64,000 nt of DNA from Rubellimicrobium rubrum (GTDB taxonomy: Bacteria > Pseudomonadota > Alphaproteobacteria > Rhodobacterales > Rhodobacteraceae). A model generated the notes under the pieces. It searched no databases, was not told the DNA's origin, and worked only from the letters and a program-made list of their open reading frames with translations. Positions within the stretch are counted from its first letter, which is position 1; each line of letters begins with the position of its first letter. Both the position numbers and the translations under genes were made by a program. Where the stretch lies: assembly GCF_006152115.1 (NCBI RefSeq), contig NZ_VDFU01000003.1:124001-188000 (forward strand), written 5' to 3'. Shown here piece after piece: positions 46,808-56,852 of this stretch.

Positions 46808-46956
46808 CCGGAGACGGCTTAGGGGCAGGCGTGCTCTGTGCGCTCCCGAGATGGCGGGTTCATGGAGCGATCAATCGCTGTCGCCGCATGTGGACGAAAG
46901 TGCATCTCCGGCGCGGCAAGGGTCGTCGCCATCTGGAGTCCTGTCGAAAAGGGCTG

Positions 46957-47586
46957 TCAGGCGCGCCCGTCGAAGGCGTATTCCAGCAGCCCGAAGGCGA
47001 GAAGGATCATGGTCGCCCCCACGACCAGATCCAGCACGCGCCACGCGGCGGGTCGTGCGAAAAGTGGCGCGAGGAGTCGTGCGCCGAAGCCCAAGGCGGT
47101 GAACCAGGCCGCGCTGGCCAGTCCCGCTCCGGCCACGAAGGATCCTTGCGCCCCGGCTGGCTGAGCGGCCCCGATGGACCCCACGAGCAGGACCGTATCG
47201 AGATACACGTGCGGGTTCAGGAACGTGAAGGCCGCGACCTGCGCCAGCGCCGCTCCTAGCGACCGCGCGGCCCCCCCTTGATCCGCCACGAGCCGTTCGG
47301 GCCGGGCAGCCCGCTGCAGCGCCGCGAGGCCGTACCAGCCCAGGAACACGGCCCCGCCCAGCGCCAGAAGAGTCACAAGTCCCGGCAAGCCCTTGAGCGC
47401 CACCCCAAGGCCTGCCACCCCGGCCGCGATGAGCACGAGATCGGCGCAGGCGCAGAACAGCACGACGGCTCCCACATGCTCGCGCCGAAGACCCTGCCGG
47501 AGCACGAAGGCGTTCTGCGAACCGATGGCGATGATGAGGCCAGCCGAAAGGGCGAAGCCGGTCAGGAAAGAGGATGAAGCAGCCAT
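46957..47586 (-). CDS. argO: LysE/ArgO-family amino-acid exporter
   Basis: A 209-residue inner-membrane exporter with six predicted helices. The conserved N-terminal stretch is GLIIAIGSQNAFVLRQGLRR, and FTFLNPHVYLDTVLLVGSIG is typical of LysE/ArgO. It exports basic amino acids such as arginine or lysine. It is divergent from its presumed activator with about 70 nt between the starts, a standard arrangement for this pair. Confidence 0.9.
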   Translation of the reverse strand: MAASSSFLTGFALSAGLIIAIGSQNAFVLRQGLRREHVGAVVLFCACADLVLIAAGVAGLGVALKGLPGLVTLLALGGAVFLGWYGLAALQRAARPERLVADQGGAARSLGAALAQVAAFTFLNPHVYLDTVLLVGSIGAAQPAGAQGSFVAGAGLASAAWFTALGFGARLLAPLFARPAAWRVLDLVVGATMILLAFGLLEYAFDGRA

Positions 47587-47622
47587 GCACGCTTCCTTGC
47601 CGCGGCAGGGGACTGTAGGCCA

Positions 47623-47637
47623 GTTAAAGATGCTAAC
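47623..47637. promoter_or_regulatory. candidate ArgP/LysG operator
   Basis: GTTA-N7-TAAC (47623-47637), with a T-N11-A core, is an inverted repeat in the short intergenic region between argO and argP. It fits a LysR-type regulator site. Confidence 0.45.
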
Positions 47638-47655
47638 ATCGCTGAAGCGGAGCTA

Positions 47656-48582
47656 ATGATGCTCGACTATCCCGCCTTGGCCGCCTTGGCCGCCGTTGTC
47701 CGGGAGGGCGGGTTCGAACGGGCGGCGGCCGTGCTGGGCGTCACGCCGTCGGCGGTATCGCAGCGCATCCGCGCATTGGAGGAGCGGGTCGGCACGACGC
47801 TGGTCGTGCGTTGCCAACCCCCGAAACCCACCGAGGCCGGAACCCGCCTCTGCGCCCATGTCGAGCGGGTGCGCCTTCTGGAGGGCGAACTTGTCGCAGG
47901 GCTGCCCGTGCTGGGGGAACCCGGCCGCGGGAACGCCGCACCGGTGACGCTTCGAGTGGCCGTCAACGCGGACAGCCTGGGCAGTTGGTTCCTGCCGGTC
48001 ATGGCTCGCTTTGCCGAACGCACCGGCGCGTTCCTGGATCTGGTGCTGGACGGCGAGGAGCACACGGCCGAACGTCTGCGCTCGGGCGAGGTGCTGGCCG
48101 CCGTGACCGCCGATCCGGTGCCGGTTCCGGGATGCCGTATGCGTCTGCTGGGCGCCCTGCGCTATGTCGCCACCGCGAGCCCCGGCTTCCTGCGCCGCCA
48201 TGCGCCACAGGGCGTGGATGCCGCCGCGCTGGCCCGCGCGCCCGTCCTGCGGTTCGATCGCAGGGACGGCCTTCAGGCGCGCTGGGCGCAGGAGGTGTTG
48301 GGGATCCCGCTCGACGCGCCGACGCATTGGGTACCATCCACGCAAGGGTTCCTCGACGCGAGCCTCGCGGGCCTGGGCTGGGCTCTCAACCCGAAGCGGA
48401 TGGCCGACGCGCATCTGGCGGCCGGGCGCCTCGTGGAGCTCGTGCCGGGACGGCCGCTCGACGTGGCCCTTCATTGGCAGCACGCCCGACTTGGGGCGCG
48501 CCTGCTCGACGTGCTGACCCACGAGGTCGCCACAGAGGCGAAGCGCAGCCTTTCGCAGCCCGCCGAGAAGCAGGAGTCCTGA
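47656..48582 (+). CDS. argP: LysR-type regulator ArgP/LysG
   Basis: A 308-residue LTTR. The N-terminal winged helix has EGGFERAAAVLGVTPSAVSQ followed by RIRALEERVGTTLVVR. The effector domain contains ADSLGSWFLPVMARFAER and TQGFLDASLAGLGWALNPK, both typical of ArgP/LysG. The family activates the exporter gene in response to basic amino acids. Two consecutive ATG codons (47656 and 47659) are possible starts. Confidence 0.9.
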   Translation: MMLDYPALAALAAVVREGGFERAAAVLGVTPSAVSQRIRALEERVGTTLVVRCQPPKPTEAGTRLCAHVERVRLLEGELVAGLPVLGEPGRGNAAPVTLRVAVNADSLGSWFLPVMARFAERTGAFLDLVLDGEEHTAERLRSGEVLAAVTADPVPVPGCRMRLLGALRYVATASPGFLRRHAPQGVDAAALARAPVLRFDRRDGLQARWAQEVLGIPLDAPTHWVPSTQGFLDASLAGLGWALNPKRMADAHLAAGRLVELVPGRPLDVALHWQHARLGARLLDVLTHEVATEAKRSLSQPAEKQES

Positions 48583-49103
48583 TCGCGATGGGACAGAGGG
48601 TCATGCCTCGGCTTGCTCTGCAAGGAGAGGGTCAGGGCGAAGGGCAAGCAAATGCATTGGCTGCGGCTAGGACATCCGCGATCGCCTGAGGGGAACCGAC
48701 TGAGGAATGGGCTGCCGACGATAGGAGCAACCGTGTCGAACGCCTACGCCCTGCACCGGCCCGGTCCCGCAGCGTCCCGCTTTCGTCCGCAAGCGCGCCG
48801 CTATCCAAGGTATTCCTGCCTGCTCCATGAACCAACGGCGGCTCGCATCTCGTGGCTGGGTGCCCCATTTCTCCAAGTCGAGCACCGGTCCGACACCAGT
48901 CATGCGCTTCTTGGGTCCGACAGCTGGACGACCACGGAGACGCCGGATGCAACAGCACGGCGCCGCGCCGACAGCGTGGCCCAAACGGACGGCCGACTGT
49001 CCTGCCCATCCGGCGGGGCCCAAGGCTGCCCCGGACAGGTTGCGCCGAGTGCCCGCGGTCGTTACGCCCAGTGCGCGGTGACAGAATGGAGCACGGTCGA
49101 CCG
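48583..49103. other. 521-bp intergenic region, nothing identified
   Basis: Follows argP and precedes the glycosyltransferase-like gene on the same strand. Open frames on both strands look like shadows in GC-rich DNA and lack recognisable domains. No tRNA, repeat or strong terminator hairpin was found. Confidence 0.4.
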
Positions 49104-50078
49104 ATGTCTGCGGCGAGGCTGAAGGTACGCATCGTGGCAAGGGGGCCGCGCCTCGATCGGCGCGAGAGCCGTCGTCGCGGTCGTCCGGTGTTCCTGCAGC
49201 GGGGCTCGGACATCATGCGGTCGCAGCAGCTTGCGACGTTGATCCAGCCTCATCTCCCGCCGCATATCGACCTCAGCATATCGATCATTCCGCGGATCGC
49301 GTTCCGTTGGCTGACGCCCTGGATCCTCGCCCAGCCCGAAGCGGTCTTCATCCTCCTCAAGAACGTGGCCCATGCCATGAGTGCCGATCAACTGGATCTG
49401 CTGCGCAAGCGCGCGATCGCGGTCGGCGTGGACCACATCGATGGCGACCCGGCAGCCATCGATCTTGGCCGCTTCGATGTTCATGTGTCCGCCTCCTATG
49501 CCGGGCTCGCCGCGTTGGAGCAGGCCTGCCAAGGCCTGCAGGCAAAGGCTGCCCTCCTCCTGCACCATGCCGATCCCCGCCTGGACGGGCTGGCCTTCCC
49601 GACGCTGCCACGCGTGGAGACGGTCTATCTGGGGTACCCGCCCAACCTTCTGCTGCCGGCGTCCCTCGCGGGCGAGGTGGAGGTCCTGCCGGTCGTCACG
49701 CCGGACGACATGGCCCGCGCGATACCGCGTCTGCCCGACTTCAACCTCCACTACGGAGTGCGGCCGCCGCCGCCTACCGATCGGACGCTCCGGGTCTACA
49801 AGCCCTTCACCAAGGGGATGACCGCGGCGGCATGTTCCTCCAACATCATCGTCAACCGCGACGTGGACGACGCCGTGGCCTTTCTGGGCGAGGACTACCC
49901 CTACCTCGTGGATGATGTGGAGCCGGACGCGATTGCCGCCGCGCTCGACCGGGCCAAGGGCGATCTCGGAACGCCCCGATGGACGGAGTCCTTGGCGCGC
50001 ATGGCCCGGATCAGGGCTCTGGTCTCCGGCCCGAACCTTGCGCGGCAGTTCACCCGGATCCTGTCTCTCGTCACATGA
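49104..50078 (+). CDS. glycosyltransferase-like protein of unknown function
   Basis: A 324-residue protein. The N-terminal region reads LKVRIVARGPRLDRRESRRR and PVFLQRGSDIMRSQQLATLI. The C-terminal region, YKPFTKGMTAAACSSNIIVN and FLGEDYPYLVDDVEPDAIAA, is like the donor-binding half of GT-B glycosyltransferases, where a conserved Glu is expected. Homologues of this shape appear as hypothetical proteins in Rhodobacterales. The start is uncertain, and ATG 49086 is an alternative. No other polysaccharide gene is nearby, so it is an orphan. Confidence 0.6.
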   Translation: MSAARLKVRIVARGPRLDRRESRRRGRPVFLQRGSDIMRSQQLATLIQPHLPPHIDLSISIIPRIAFRWLTPWILAQPEAVFILLKNVAHAMSADQLDLLRKRAIAVGVDHIDGDPAAIDLGRFDVHVSASYAGLAALEQACQGLQAKAALLLHHADPRLDGLAFPTLPRVETVYLGYPPNLLLPASLAGEVEVLPVVTPDDMARAIPRLPDFNLHYGVRPPPPTDRTLRVYKPFTKGMTAAACSSNIIVNRDVDDAVAFLGEDYPYLVDDVEPDAIAAALDRAKGDLGTPRWTESLARMARIRALVSGPNLARQFTRILSLVT

Positions 50079-50130
50079 GGCGGGCCTCCTCGGACCCTCC
50101 AGAGAGGAGCTTCGCGTGCCCAGGCGACGG

Positions 50131-51054
50131 TCATGATGGCTGTCCTTCAGCCATCGATCCGTGCCCTCTCCACCGAAGAGCTTCCACGAGGAGGGTCAGG
50201 GCGGGGGCCATCTGCCGACGGCTGGGATAGTAGAGGTAGTACCCTGTGGCAGGCGGGCACCACTCCGAAAGCACCTGCACGAGCCGCCCATTCCTTAGGG
50301 GGCGGGCCGCGATATCCTCGGGGACATAGGCCAGGCCCAGGCCTTCGACCGCCGCCTCGAGGGCGGGCTGCGCGTCGTTGAAGACCAGCGGCCCATCCAC
50401 ACGGACGTTCAGCGCGCGCGCGTCCTGCTCGAACTCCCAGGCATAAATCCCACCTGACGTGCTGTGCCGGTAGTTGATGCAGCGATGCGCCGTCAGGTCC
50501 TGCGGCACCACCGGAGCGCTCCGGTCCGCCAGATAGGCCGGAGAGCCCACGACGATCCAGCGCATCTCTGGTCCGATGCGGACGGCGATCATGTCGCGCT
50601 CGACCTGCTCGCCCAGCCGGATGCCGGCGTCGAACCGCTGGCTGACGATGTCCACGAAGCCATGCTCGATCATCACCTCGACGGTGATGTCCGGGTAATC
50701 CGGCAGGAGCCGCTTCAGCGCCGGGCGAAGGATGGTCTGGCAGGCATGGGCGCTCGTGGTGATCCGGATCGTGCCAGCAGGCTTGTCCCGAAGCTCTCCC
50801 AAAGCCGACAGCCCGGCCGCAATGGCCTCCATCCCGGGCCGGGCGGCCAGGAGCAGCCGCTCGCCCGCCTCGGTCGGTGCGACGCTGCGCGTCGTCCGCG
50901 TCAGCAGCCGAACCCCGAGCCGTTCCTCGAAGCTGCGGATGGAATGGCTGAGGGTGGACTGCGTAAGGCCGAGGCGAGCGGCGGCGCGGGTGAAGCTGCG
51001 TTCCTCGGCCACAGCGAGGAATACACTCAGGTCGGTCAGATCATCGCGCCGCAC
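50131..51054 (-). CDS. LysR-family transcriptional regulator
   Basis: A 307-residue LTTR. The N-terminal winged helix, residues about 5-65, has FLAVAEERSFTRAAARLGLT followed by QSTLSHSIRSFEERLGVRLL. The effector-binding domain resembles the group often linked to MFS exporters and dehydrogenases. It starts with GTG at 51054, preceded by GGAGA at suitable spacing. An ATG just upstream is out of frame. It is divergent from the MFS-ADH-cupin genes and probably regulates them. Confidence 0.9.
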   Translation of the reverse strand: MRRDDLTDLSVFLAVAEERSFTRAAARLGLTQSTLSHSIRSFEERLGVRLLTRTTRSVAPTEAGERLLLAARPGMEAIAAGLSALGELRDKPAGTIRITTSAHACQTILRPALKRLLPDYPDITVEVMIEHGFVDIVSQRFDAGIRLGEQVERDMIAVRIGPEMRWIVVGSPAYLADRSAPVVPQDLTAHRCINYRHSTSGGIYAWEFEQDARALNVRVDGPLVFNDAQPALEAAVEGLGLAYVPEDIAARPLRNGRLVQVLSEWCPPATGYYLYYPSRRQMAPALTLLVEALRWRGHGSMAEGQPS

Positions 51055-51079
51055 TCATGGTCTCCGTCGATAGCCCCAT

Positions 51080-51113
51080 GCGATTCTTAAGCCCTAATCG
51101 CTGGGTCACCCAG
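51080..51113. promoter_or_regulatory. candidate LysR operator with two palindromes
   Basis: GCGATT-N10-AATCGC (51080-51101) is a perfect 6-bp inverted repeat of the LTTR-box layout. It is followed at once by the palindrome CTGGGT-C-ACCCAG (51101-51113). Both lie in the 175-nt gap between the divergent regulator and MFS genes. Confidence 0.55.
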
Positions 51114-51229
51114 GTGTATCTAAGACGGTGGATGCGGAAGCCCGATTCCCGCCCCGACGCTGTCCAGCCGCATGCCTGCACGCGGTCGATGGCGAGCCTG
51201 TCCTGTCCCGACCAAGGAACCCAAGCCCC

Positions 51230-52423
51230 ATGTCCGCTCCTGCCGCTGTCCTGCCCGCCTCCGGTGCCGACCGACCCGCCTGGGGCCCGGTGCTGGCCAT
51301 GACGCTGTGCGTGGTCGTTCTGATCGCGTCCGAGTTCCTGCCTGTGAGCCTGCTTACGCCCATGGCGCGCGACCTCGGCCTGACTGCGGGGCAGGCGGGG
51401 CAGGCCATCTCCATATCCGGCCTTTTCGCCGTGCTCACGAGCCTGTTCGTCACCCGCCTTGTCGGCACCTACGACCGACGTCACGTGGTGATCGGCATGG
51501 CCCTGCTTTTGGCCGTGTCGGGCAGCCTGGTGGCTGCGGCTCCGAACTTTGTTGTGCTGATGACCGGACGCGCGCTTCTTGGGGTCGCGATCGGCGGCTT
51601 CTGGTCACTGAACACCGCGATCATCATGCGGCTTCTGCCCGCGGCCCTGGTGCCCGCAGGTCTGGCGGTCAGCAACGGCGGAGTGGCCTTTGCCTCCACC
51701 GTGTCGGCTCCGCTGGGCAGCGCCTTGGGCGACGTGATCGGCTGGCGCTGGACGTTCTTTGCGGTGGTGCCGCTGGCCCTCGTCGCGGCCGCGTGGCAGG
51801 CCATGGCCCTGCCGCGCCTTCCCGCCGGGGATCAGGGCCGAACGGGCGGTGTCCTGCGGTTACTGCGAAGCCGGCAGATCGCCCTAGGCATGGCGGCCAT
51901 CCTGATGTTCTTCATGGGGCAGTTCGCGCTTTTCACCTATCTGCGTCCGTTCCTGGAGCAGGTAACCGGCGTCGATATCGCAACGCTTTCGGCGCTTCTC
52001 CTGATGATCGGCGTGGCGAGCCTCCTGGGCAATGCCCTGATCGGCCCCGTCCTGAGGGCGAGCCTGCCGCTGGCCTTGGCGGGGATCCCGCTGATCATGG
52101 CTGGGGTTGCCCTGATGATCGCCGTGACCGGAACATCCACCTGGACGGTGGCAGGGCTGCTGGCCCTGTGGGGCCTCGTGGCCACGGGCGGTCCGGTTGC
52201 CTGGGGCACCTGGCTCACGCGGGCGTTGCCCCACGACGTCGAAGCAGGCGGCGGCCTCCAGGTGGCGGTGATCCAACTGGCCATCACCCTGGGCGCGACG
52301 GCGGGCGGCCAGGTCTTCGACGCGGCAGGCCCCATCGCGAACGTCATGGGCAGCGCAGGGATCCTCGCGCTGGCGGGCGTCGCGGCCATCGTGGCGGGAC
52401 GCGCCATCCCCCGCCAAGCCTGA
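51230..52423 (+). CDS. MFS transporter (DHA1-type efflux)
   Basis: A 397-residue integral membrane protein with 12 predicted helices. The start reads MSAPAAVLPASGADRPAWGP, and the loop 2-3 motif is RLVGTYDRRHVVIGMALLL. It resembles the YdhP/AraJ-like group of drug or sugar efflux transporters. It is the first gene of a probable operon with the downstream alcohol dehydrogenase and cupin genes, and is divergent from the LysR regulator. Confidence 0.88.
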   Translation: MSAPAAVLPASGADRPAWGPVLAMTLCVVVLIASEFLPVSLLTPMARDLGLTAGQAGQAISISGLFAVLTSLFVTRLVGTYDRRHVVIGMALLLAVSGSLVAAAPNFVVLMTGRALLGVAIGGFWSLNTAIIMRLLPAALVPAGLAVSNGGVAFASTVSAPLGSALGDVIGWRWTFFAVVPLALVAAAWQAMALPRLPAGDQGRTGGVLRLLRSRQIALGMAAILMFFMGQFALFTYLRPFLEQVTGVDIATLSALLLMIGVASLLGNALIGPVLRASLPLALAGIPLIMAGVALMIAVTGTSTWTVAGLLALWGLVATGGPVAWGTWLTRALPHDVEAGGGLQVAVIQLAITLGATAGGQVFDAAGPIANVMGSAGILALAGVAAIVAGRAIPRQA

Positions 52424-52468
52424 ACCGGACCGTCCACAGACAACTCAACTCATCAAGGACCCACCATC

Positions 52469-53503
52469 ATGCTTGCAACCGTCCTGCACGCGGCTCGCGA
52501 TGTCCGCATCGAGACCGTCCCGGACGCCGGTATCAAGGAGGCCACGGACGCGCTGATCCGGGTCACCCGCGCCTGTATCTGCGGCTCGGACCTGTGGCCC
52601 TACAACGGCCAGGATTTCCGCGGCTATCCCCTCCCCATGGGGCACGAAGCCATCGGCGTTGTCGAAGCGGTGGGCTCCGAGGTCCGCACCTTGAAGAAGG
52701 GCGACGTGGTGGTGATGCCGTTCGCCTTTTCGGACGGCACCTGCGCCTTCTGCCATGAGGGGTTGCACACCTCCTGCCGACAGGGCGGCTTCTTCGGCTC
52801 GCTCGACGTGGGCGGCGCCCAGGCCGAGGCGCTGCGGGTGCCCCAAGCGGATGGGACGTTGTTCGCGCTGCCCGTCGGCGAGGACGATGCGCTCATGCCT
52901 TCGCTCCTGACGCTCTCGGATGTCATGGGCACGGGCCATCACGCGGCGGTGGTCGCCAAGGCAGGGCCGGGACGAACGGCGGCCGTGATCGGCGACGGTG
53001 CCGTCGGCCTGTGCGGAGTCATCGCCGCCAAGCGCCTTGGGGCCGAGCGGATCATCCTCTTGGGCCGCCACGCCGACCGCATCGCTCTCGCCCGCGAGTT
53101 CGGGGCGACCGATGTGGTCAGCGAGCGTGGCGATGAGGCCGTGGAGCGCGTCATGGACATCACCGGCGGGATGGGCGTTCACTCGGTCCTCGAATGCGTG
53201 GGCACCGATCAGGCGGTGGCGACGGCGGTGGGCCTCGCCCGTCCGGGCGGCGCCGTGGGCCGGGTGGGCGTGCCGCACTACGACACGATCCCGTCCTCTC
53301 TGCCGGCATTCTTCAAGAACGTCACCGTCGGTGGCGGACCCGCCCCGGTGCGAGCCTACATCAACGACCTGCTGCCCGACGTGATGGAGGGCCGCATCGA
53401 GCCTGGACGGGTCTTCGACCGAGCCGTGGACCTGTCGGGTGTGCCCGAGGGCTATAGGGCCATGAACGACCGCGATGCGATCAAGGTCATGGTCCGGCCC
53501 TGA
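52469..53503 (+). CDS. zinc-dependent alcohol dehydrogenase family protein
   Basis: A 344-residue MDR-family oxidoreductase. The catalytic zinc ligands are in RACICGSDLWPY and MGHEAIGVVEAVGSEV. A Cys-rich loop (DGTCAFCHEGLHTSC) resembles the structural zinc lobe. The nucleotide-binding region is VIGDGAVGLCGVIAAKRLGA, followed by ECVGTDQAVATAVGLARPGG. The substrate is unknown. It is 45 nt downstream of the MFS gene and likely co-transcribed. Confidence 0.9.
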   Translation: MLATVLHAARDVRIETVPDAGIKEATDALIRVTRACICGSDLWPYNGQDFRGYPLPMGHEAIGVVEAVGSEVRTLKKGDVVVMPFAFSDGTCAFCHEGLHTSCRQGGFFGSLDVGGAQAEALRVPQADGTLFALPVGEDDALMPSLLTLSDVMGTGHHAAVVAKAGPGRTAAVIGDGAVGLCGVIAAKRLGAERIILLGRHADRIALAREFGATDVVSERGDEAVERVMDITGGMGVHSVLECVGTDQAVATAVGLARPGGAVGRVGVPHYDTIPSSLPAFFKNVTVGGGPAPVRAYINDLLPDVMEGRIEPGRVFDRAVDLSGVPEGYRAMNDRDAIKVMVRP

Positions 53504-53566
53504 CGATCCCGTGGAGGCCAGCTTTCGGCCGGTCTCCTCTTCGCTCCAGATGAAGGAGACAAGGAC

Positions 53567-53962
53567 ATGAAGATCCAACGCGCGGGTTCCCGACCGTCTA
53601 CTTCCGGCCCTGCCGAGTGGTTCACGGGTCGGGTCCGCATCGACCCGCTCTTCCCGACCGAACCACCCTCGGCTATGGCCGGCAACCTCGTCACCTTCGA
53701 GCCCGGCGCAAGGACGGCGTGGCACACCCATCCCTTGGGCCAGATGCTGGTCGTGACGGCGGGCCTGGGCTGGGCCCAGCGCGGCGATGGGCCGGTCGAG
53801 GAGATCCGGCCCGGTGACGTGGTGCGCTTCGAGCCCGGCGAAAGGCACTGGCACGGGGCCACGGCCACCACTGGCATGAGTCACATCGCGATCCAGGAAG
53901 CCCAGGATGGCACCGCCGTCACCTGGATGGAGCAGGTTAGCGAGGGAGACTATAAAGCCTGA
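53567..53962 (+). CDS. cupin-domain protein
   Basis: A 131-residue single-cupin protein. Metal ligands are expected in GARTAWHTHPLGQMLVVTAG (His-x-His) and in EPGERHWHGATATTGMSHIA. Similar short cupins accompany alcohol dehydrogenases in LysR-controlled clusters and may be hydroxynitrile-lyase-like or quercetinase-like enzymes. The actual reaction is not known. ATG 53567 follows AAGGAGACAAGGAC. Confidence 0.85.
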   Translation: MKIQRAGSRPSTSGPAEWFTGRVRIDPLFPTEPPSAMAGNLVTFEPGARTAWHTHPLGQMLVVTAGLGWAQRGDGPVEEIRPGDVVRFEPGERHWHGATATTGMSHIAIQEAQDGTAVTWMEQVSEGDYKA

Positions 53963-54150
53963 CCTGGGTTCCAGTGGCGCCGACTTGCGAGGCTCAACCG
54001 GCCTGCATCACCCCTCCTGCATTGCGATCCCGATCCTTAACCGGGACCGCATCATCCTCATCGCGCCGATCAGCCAGCATGACAGAGGTGGTGCCGTCCA
54101 TGCTGGACGTGGTGACCCTTGCGCAAGAATGGCTGCCGCGACGTGCCCGC

Positions 54151-54435
54151 TCAGTGCGTGGGGGCAGTCGGATCCGCCAAGATCAGCGCCGGCGCGGGCT
54201 CTTCCAACTCCTTGCGATCCTCTCCTTTCGGAGGGGCTTCGATCCAGCGGATCTTGGCCTTGCTGCGGGTCTGCAGCACTGGGAAGCACAGGGTCGGACC
54301 AGCGACACCGTCCTCGGAAAGGCGAGCGCGACAGGTGAACTCGTCGGACCAGTCGTCGGGAAGGCCGCCGCCGCTGTAGGTGATCTCGCGCACGCCCTCG
54401 GTGACGGTCTCACCTGGGGGCCGAGGGTTGGGCAT
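54151..54435 (-). pseudogene. truncated YcnI/DUF1775-like fragment
   Basis: A 94-codon open frame matches only the C-terminal half of YcnI-type (DUF1775) periplasmic proteins. Recognisable pieces are GVREITYSGGGLPDDWSDEF, GPTLCFPVLQTRSKAKIRWI and EEPAPALILADP. The conserved N-terminal His and Trp that bind copper in YcnI, and the signal peptide, are absent. No matching upstream frame was found. It is most likely a gene remnant. A short functional protein is less likely. Confidence 0.6.
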
Positions 54436-54601
54436 AGGCTGCTATCTGCTTGGGAACAGCCCGCCGTTGCGCCATCGCAGGGAGGCCGTCCTGCGGCTGC
54501 GCTTCGCACGGGGCTGCGCTGACCGGGTGCCATTGCAGCCCCGCAGCCTGAACCCTCGCCGCAGGAAGGGGCTCTCGGCCGTGCGTCAGAACGCGTACGG
54601 C

Positions 54602-56440
54602 TCAGGCCTCGGGCAGCTTGCGCACGGCCCCTTGGGCGGCCGAGGTGGCATGCAGGGCATAAGCCCTGAGCGCCGTGCTGACCTTGCGGGCGCGCGGGGC
54701 GGCCGGTTTCCAGCCCAAGGCATCCTGCTCGGCCCGGCGCTGCGTCAGGGTTTCCTCGGGCAAGGCGAGGGTGATCGTCCGGGACGGGATGTCGATCTCG
54801 ATCCGGTCGCCCTCGCGCACGAGGCCGATGGTCCCCCCTGACGCCGCTTCGGGCGAGACATGCCCGATGGACAGGCCCGAGGTTCCCCCGGAGAAGCGTC
54901 CATCGGTGATGAGCGCACAGGCTTTGCCCAGACCTTTCGACTTCAGGTAGCTGGTCGGGTACAGCATTTCCTGCATGCCGGGGCCGCCCTTGGGGCCTTC
55001 ATATCGGATCACCAGCACGTCGCCCGCCTTAATGCGGTTCGACAGGATCGCCTCCACGGCGGCGTTCTGGCTCTCGAAGACGCGGGCAGGACCCGAGAAG
55101 ACCAGGATGGAATCGTCCACCCCGGCGGTCTTCACGATGCAGCCTTCGGGCGCGAGGTTGCCGGACAGTACGGCAAGGCCCCCATCCTGGCTGAAAGCGT
55201 GGGCGGCGTCACGGATGGCCCCCTTTTCGCGGTCGAGGTCCAGTTCCGACCAACGGCGGTCCTGGCTGAACGCGGTCTGCGTCGGCACCCCGCCCGGCGC
55301 AGCGAGGAAGAGCTGGCGGACCGAGTCGTGGTTCGTCCGGCTGATGTCCCACTGGTCGATGGCAGCCCCGAGGGATCGCGCATGGACGACCGGCACCTCG
55401 CGGTGGAGGAGGCCTGCGGCGTCGAGCTGGCCCAGGATCGCCGGGATGCCCCCCGCGCGGTGAACGTCCTCCATGTGAACGTCGGGTTTGGCGGGCGCGA
55501 CCTTGCACAGGCAGGGGACGCGGCGGGACAGGCGGTCGATGTCCTCCATCCCGAAGTCCACGCCCCCTTCGTGCGCGGCGGCGAGGATGTGCAAGACCGT
55601 GTTGGTGGAGCCGCCCATCGCGATGTCGAGCGCCATGGCGTTTTCGAAGGCTTCCTTGGTCGCGATGGACCGGGGCAGCACGGTCTCGTCGTTCTGCTCG
55701 TAGTAGCGGCGGGCGAGGTCCACGACGAGGTGCCCGGCTTCCACGAACAGCCGCTTGCGGTCGGCATGGGTGGCGAGCGTGGAGCCGTTCCCCGGCAGCG
55801 ACAGGCCCAGCGCCTCCGTCAGGCAGTTCATCGAGTTCGCGGTGAACATGCCCGAGCAGGACCCGCAGGTCGGGCAGGCAGCCTGCTCGATCTGCTTGAC
55901 CTCCTCGTCGGTCACGGAGTCATCGGCGGCGGCGACCATCGCGTCCACGAGGTCGAGGGCGACCTCGCGCCCCTTAAGGACGACCTTCCCGGCCTCCATC
56001 GGCCCGCCGGAGACGAAGACCACGGGGATGTTGAGCCGCATGGCGGCCATGAGCATGCCGGGCGTGATCTTGTCGCAATTGGAGATGCAGACCATCGCGT
56101 CGGCGCAATGCGCGTTCACCATGTATTCGACGCTGTCGGCGATCAGTTCGCGCGACGGCAGGGAATAGAGCATCCCGTCATGGCCCATGGCGATGCCGTC
56201 ATCGACCGCGATGGTGTTGAATTCCTTGGCGACGCCGCCCGCCGTCTCGATCTCGCGGGCGACGAGCTGGCCCAGATCCTTGAGGTGGACGTGGCCGGGG
56301 ACGAACTGGGTGAAGGAGTTGACCACGGCGATGATCGGCTTGCCGAAGTCCGAGTCCTTCATGCCCGTCGCGCGCCACAGGCCGCGAGCGCCGGCCATGT
56401 TGCGGCCATGGGTGGTGGTGCGGGAACGATAGGCGGGCAT
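54602..56440 (-). CDS. ilvD: dihydroxy-acid dehydratase
   Basis: Fe-S enzyme of branched-chain amino acid synthesis, converting 2,3-dihydroxy-isovalerate and its homologue to the 2-oxo acids. The product has 612 residues, starting [20 protein letters not shown]. The Fe-S ligands are in [13 protein letters not shown] and [39 protein letters not shown] and [20 protein letters not shown] are also conserved. An open frame extends upstream for nearly 200 more codons, but its composition is not protein-like there and family length fits the 56440 start. Confidence 0.95.
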   Translation of the reverse strand: MPAYRSRTTTHGRNMAGARGLWRATGMKDSDFGKPIIAVVNSFTQFVPGHVHLKDLGQLVAREIETAGGVAKEFNTIAVDDGIAMGHDGMLYSLPSRELIADSVEYMVNAHCADAMVCISNCDKITPGMLMAAMRLNIPVVFVSGGPMEAGKVVLKGREVALDLVDAMVAAADDSVTDEEVKQIEQAACPTCGSCSGMFTANSMNCLTEALGLSLPGNGSTLATHADRKRLFVEAGHLVVDLARRYYEQNDETVLPRSIATKEAFENAMALDIAMGGSTNTVLHILAAAHEGGVDFGMEDIDRLSRRVPCLCKVAPAKPDVHMEDVHRAGGIPAILGQLDAAGLLHREVPVVHARSLGAAIDQWDISRTNHDSVRQLFLAAPGGVPTQTAFSQDRRWSELDLDREKGAIRDAAHAFSQDGGLAVLSGNLAPEGCIVKTAGVDDSILVFSGPARVFESQNAAVEAILSNRIKAGDVLVIRYEGPKGGPGMQEMLYPTSYLKSKGLGKACALITDGRFSGGTSGLSIGHVSPEAASGGTIGLVREGDRIEIDIPSRTITLALPEETLTQRRAEQDALGWKPAAPRARKVSTALRAYALHATSAAQGAVRKLPEA

Positions 56441-56852
56441 CGGGCGGGCCTCGGAAGCGAAGGGGGTTGCCGCGTTCCCTTGGACCCACCGGTCGTAAGG
56501 ATCAAGGGGGTCGCGGAATGTGATCGGGCGCTCGGCCGGCTTGGCTATGGTCGTGGGTGCACAGCAGCAAGACTTTGTCGCCGGGGAGGATGCCCCGGTC
56601 TCCGGGTCGTGCGGAATCGTCCGGTTTCCTTGGAGTTGGAACCAGGGAGCGGGGGATCGACGGTCCCCTGTGCTCGGGCCTCGGGCTCGTTCACGCTGGC
56701 CGGGTGCAAGGGACGAGCTTCGACCGGCCGAGGTGGACAACGACCCCTTCCGAGTCCGCCAGCCTGTCCCCAGGCTCGGGATGACTGCGACGCTGCCCGG
56801 TTCTCGCAGCAGGGGCCAGCCAGAGCAGCTTCGACGGGCCCGCCATGGAGCC
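56441..56852. other. 412-bp intergenic region upstream of ilvD
   Basis: Both flanking genes are on the minus strand. Apart from the extended ilvD frame no coding potential is evident. No leader peptide with Leu/Ile/Val runs and no T-box-like structure was recognised. Confidence 0.4.
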
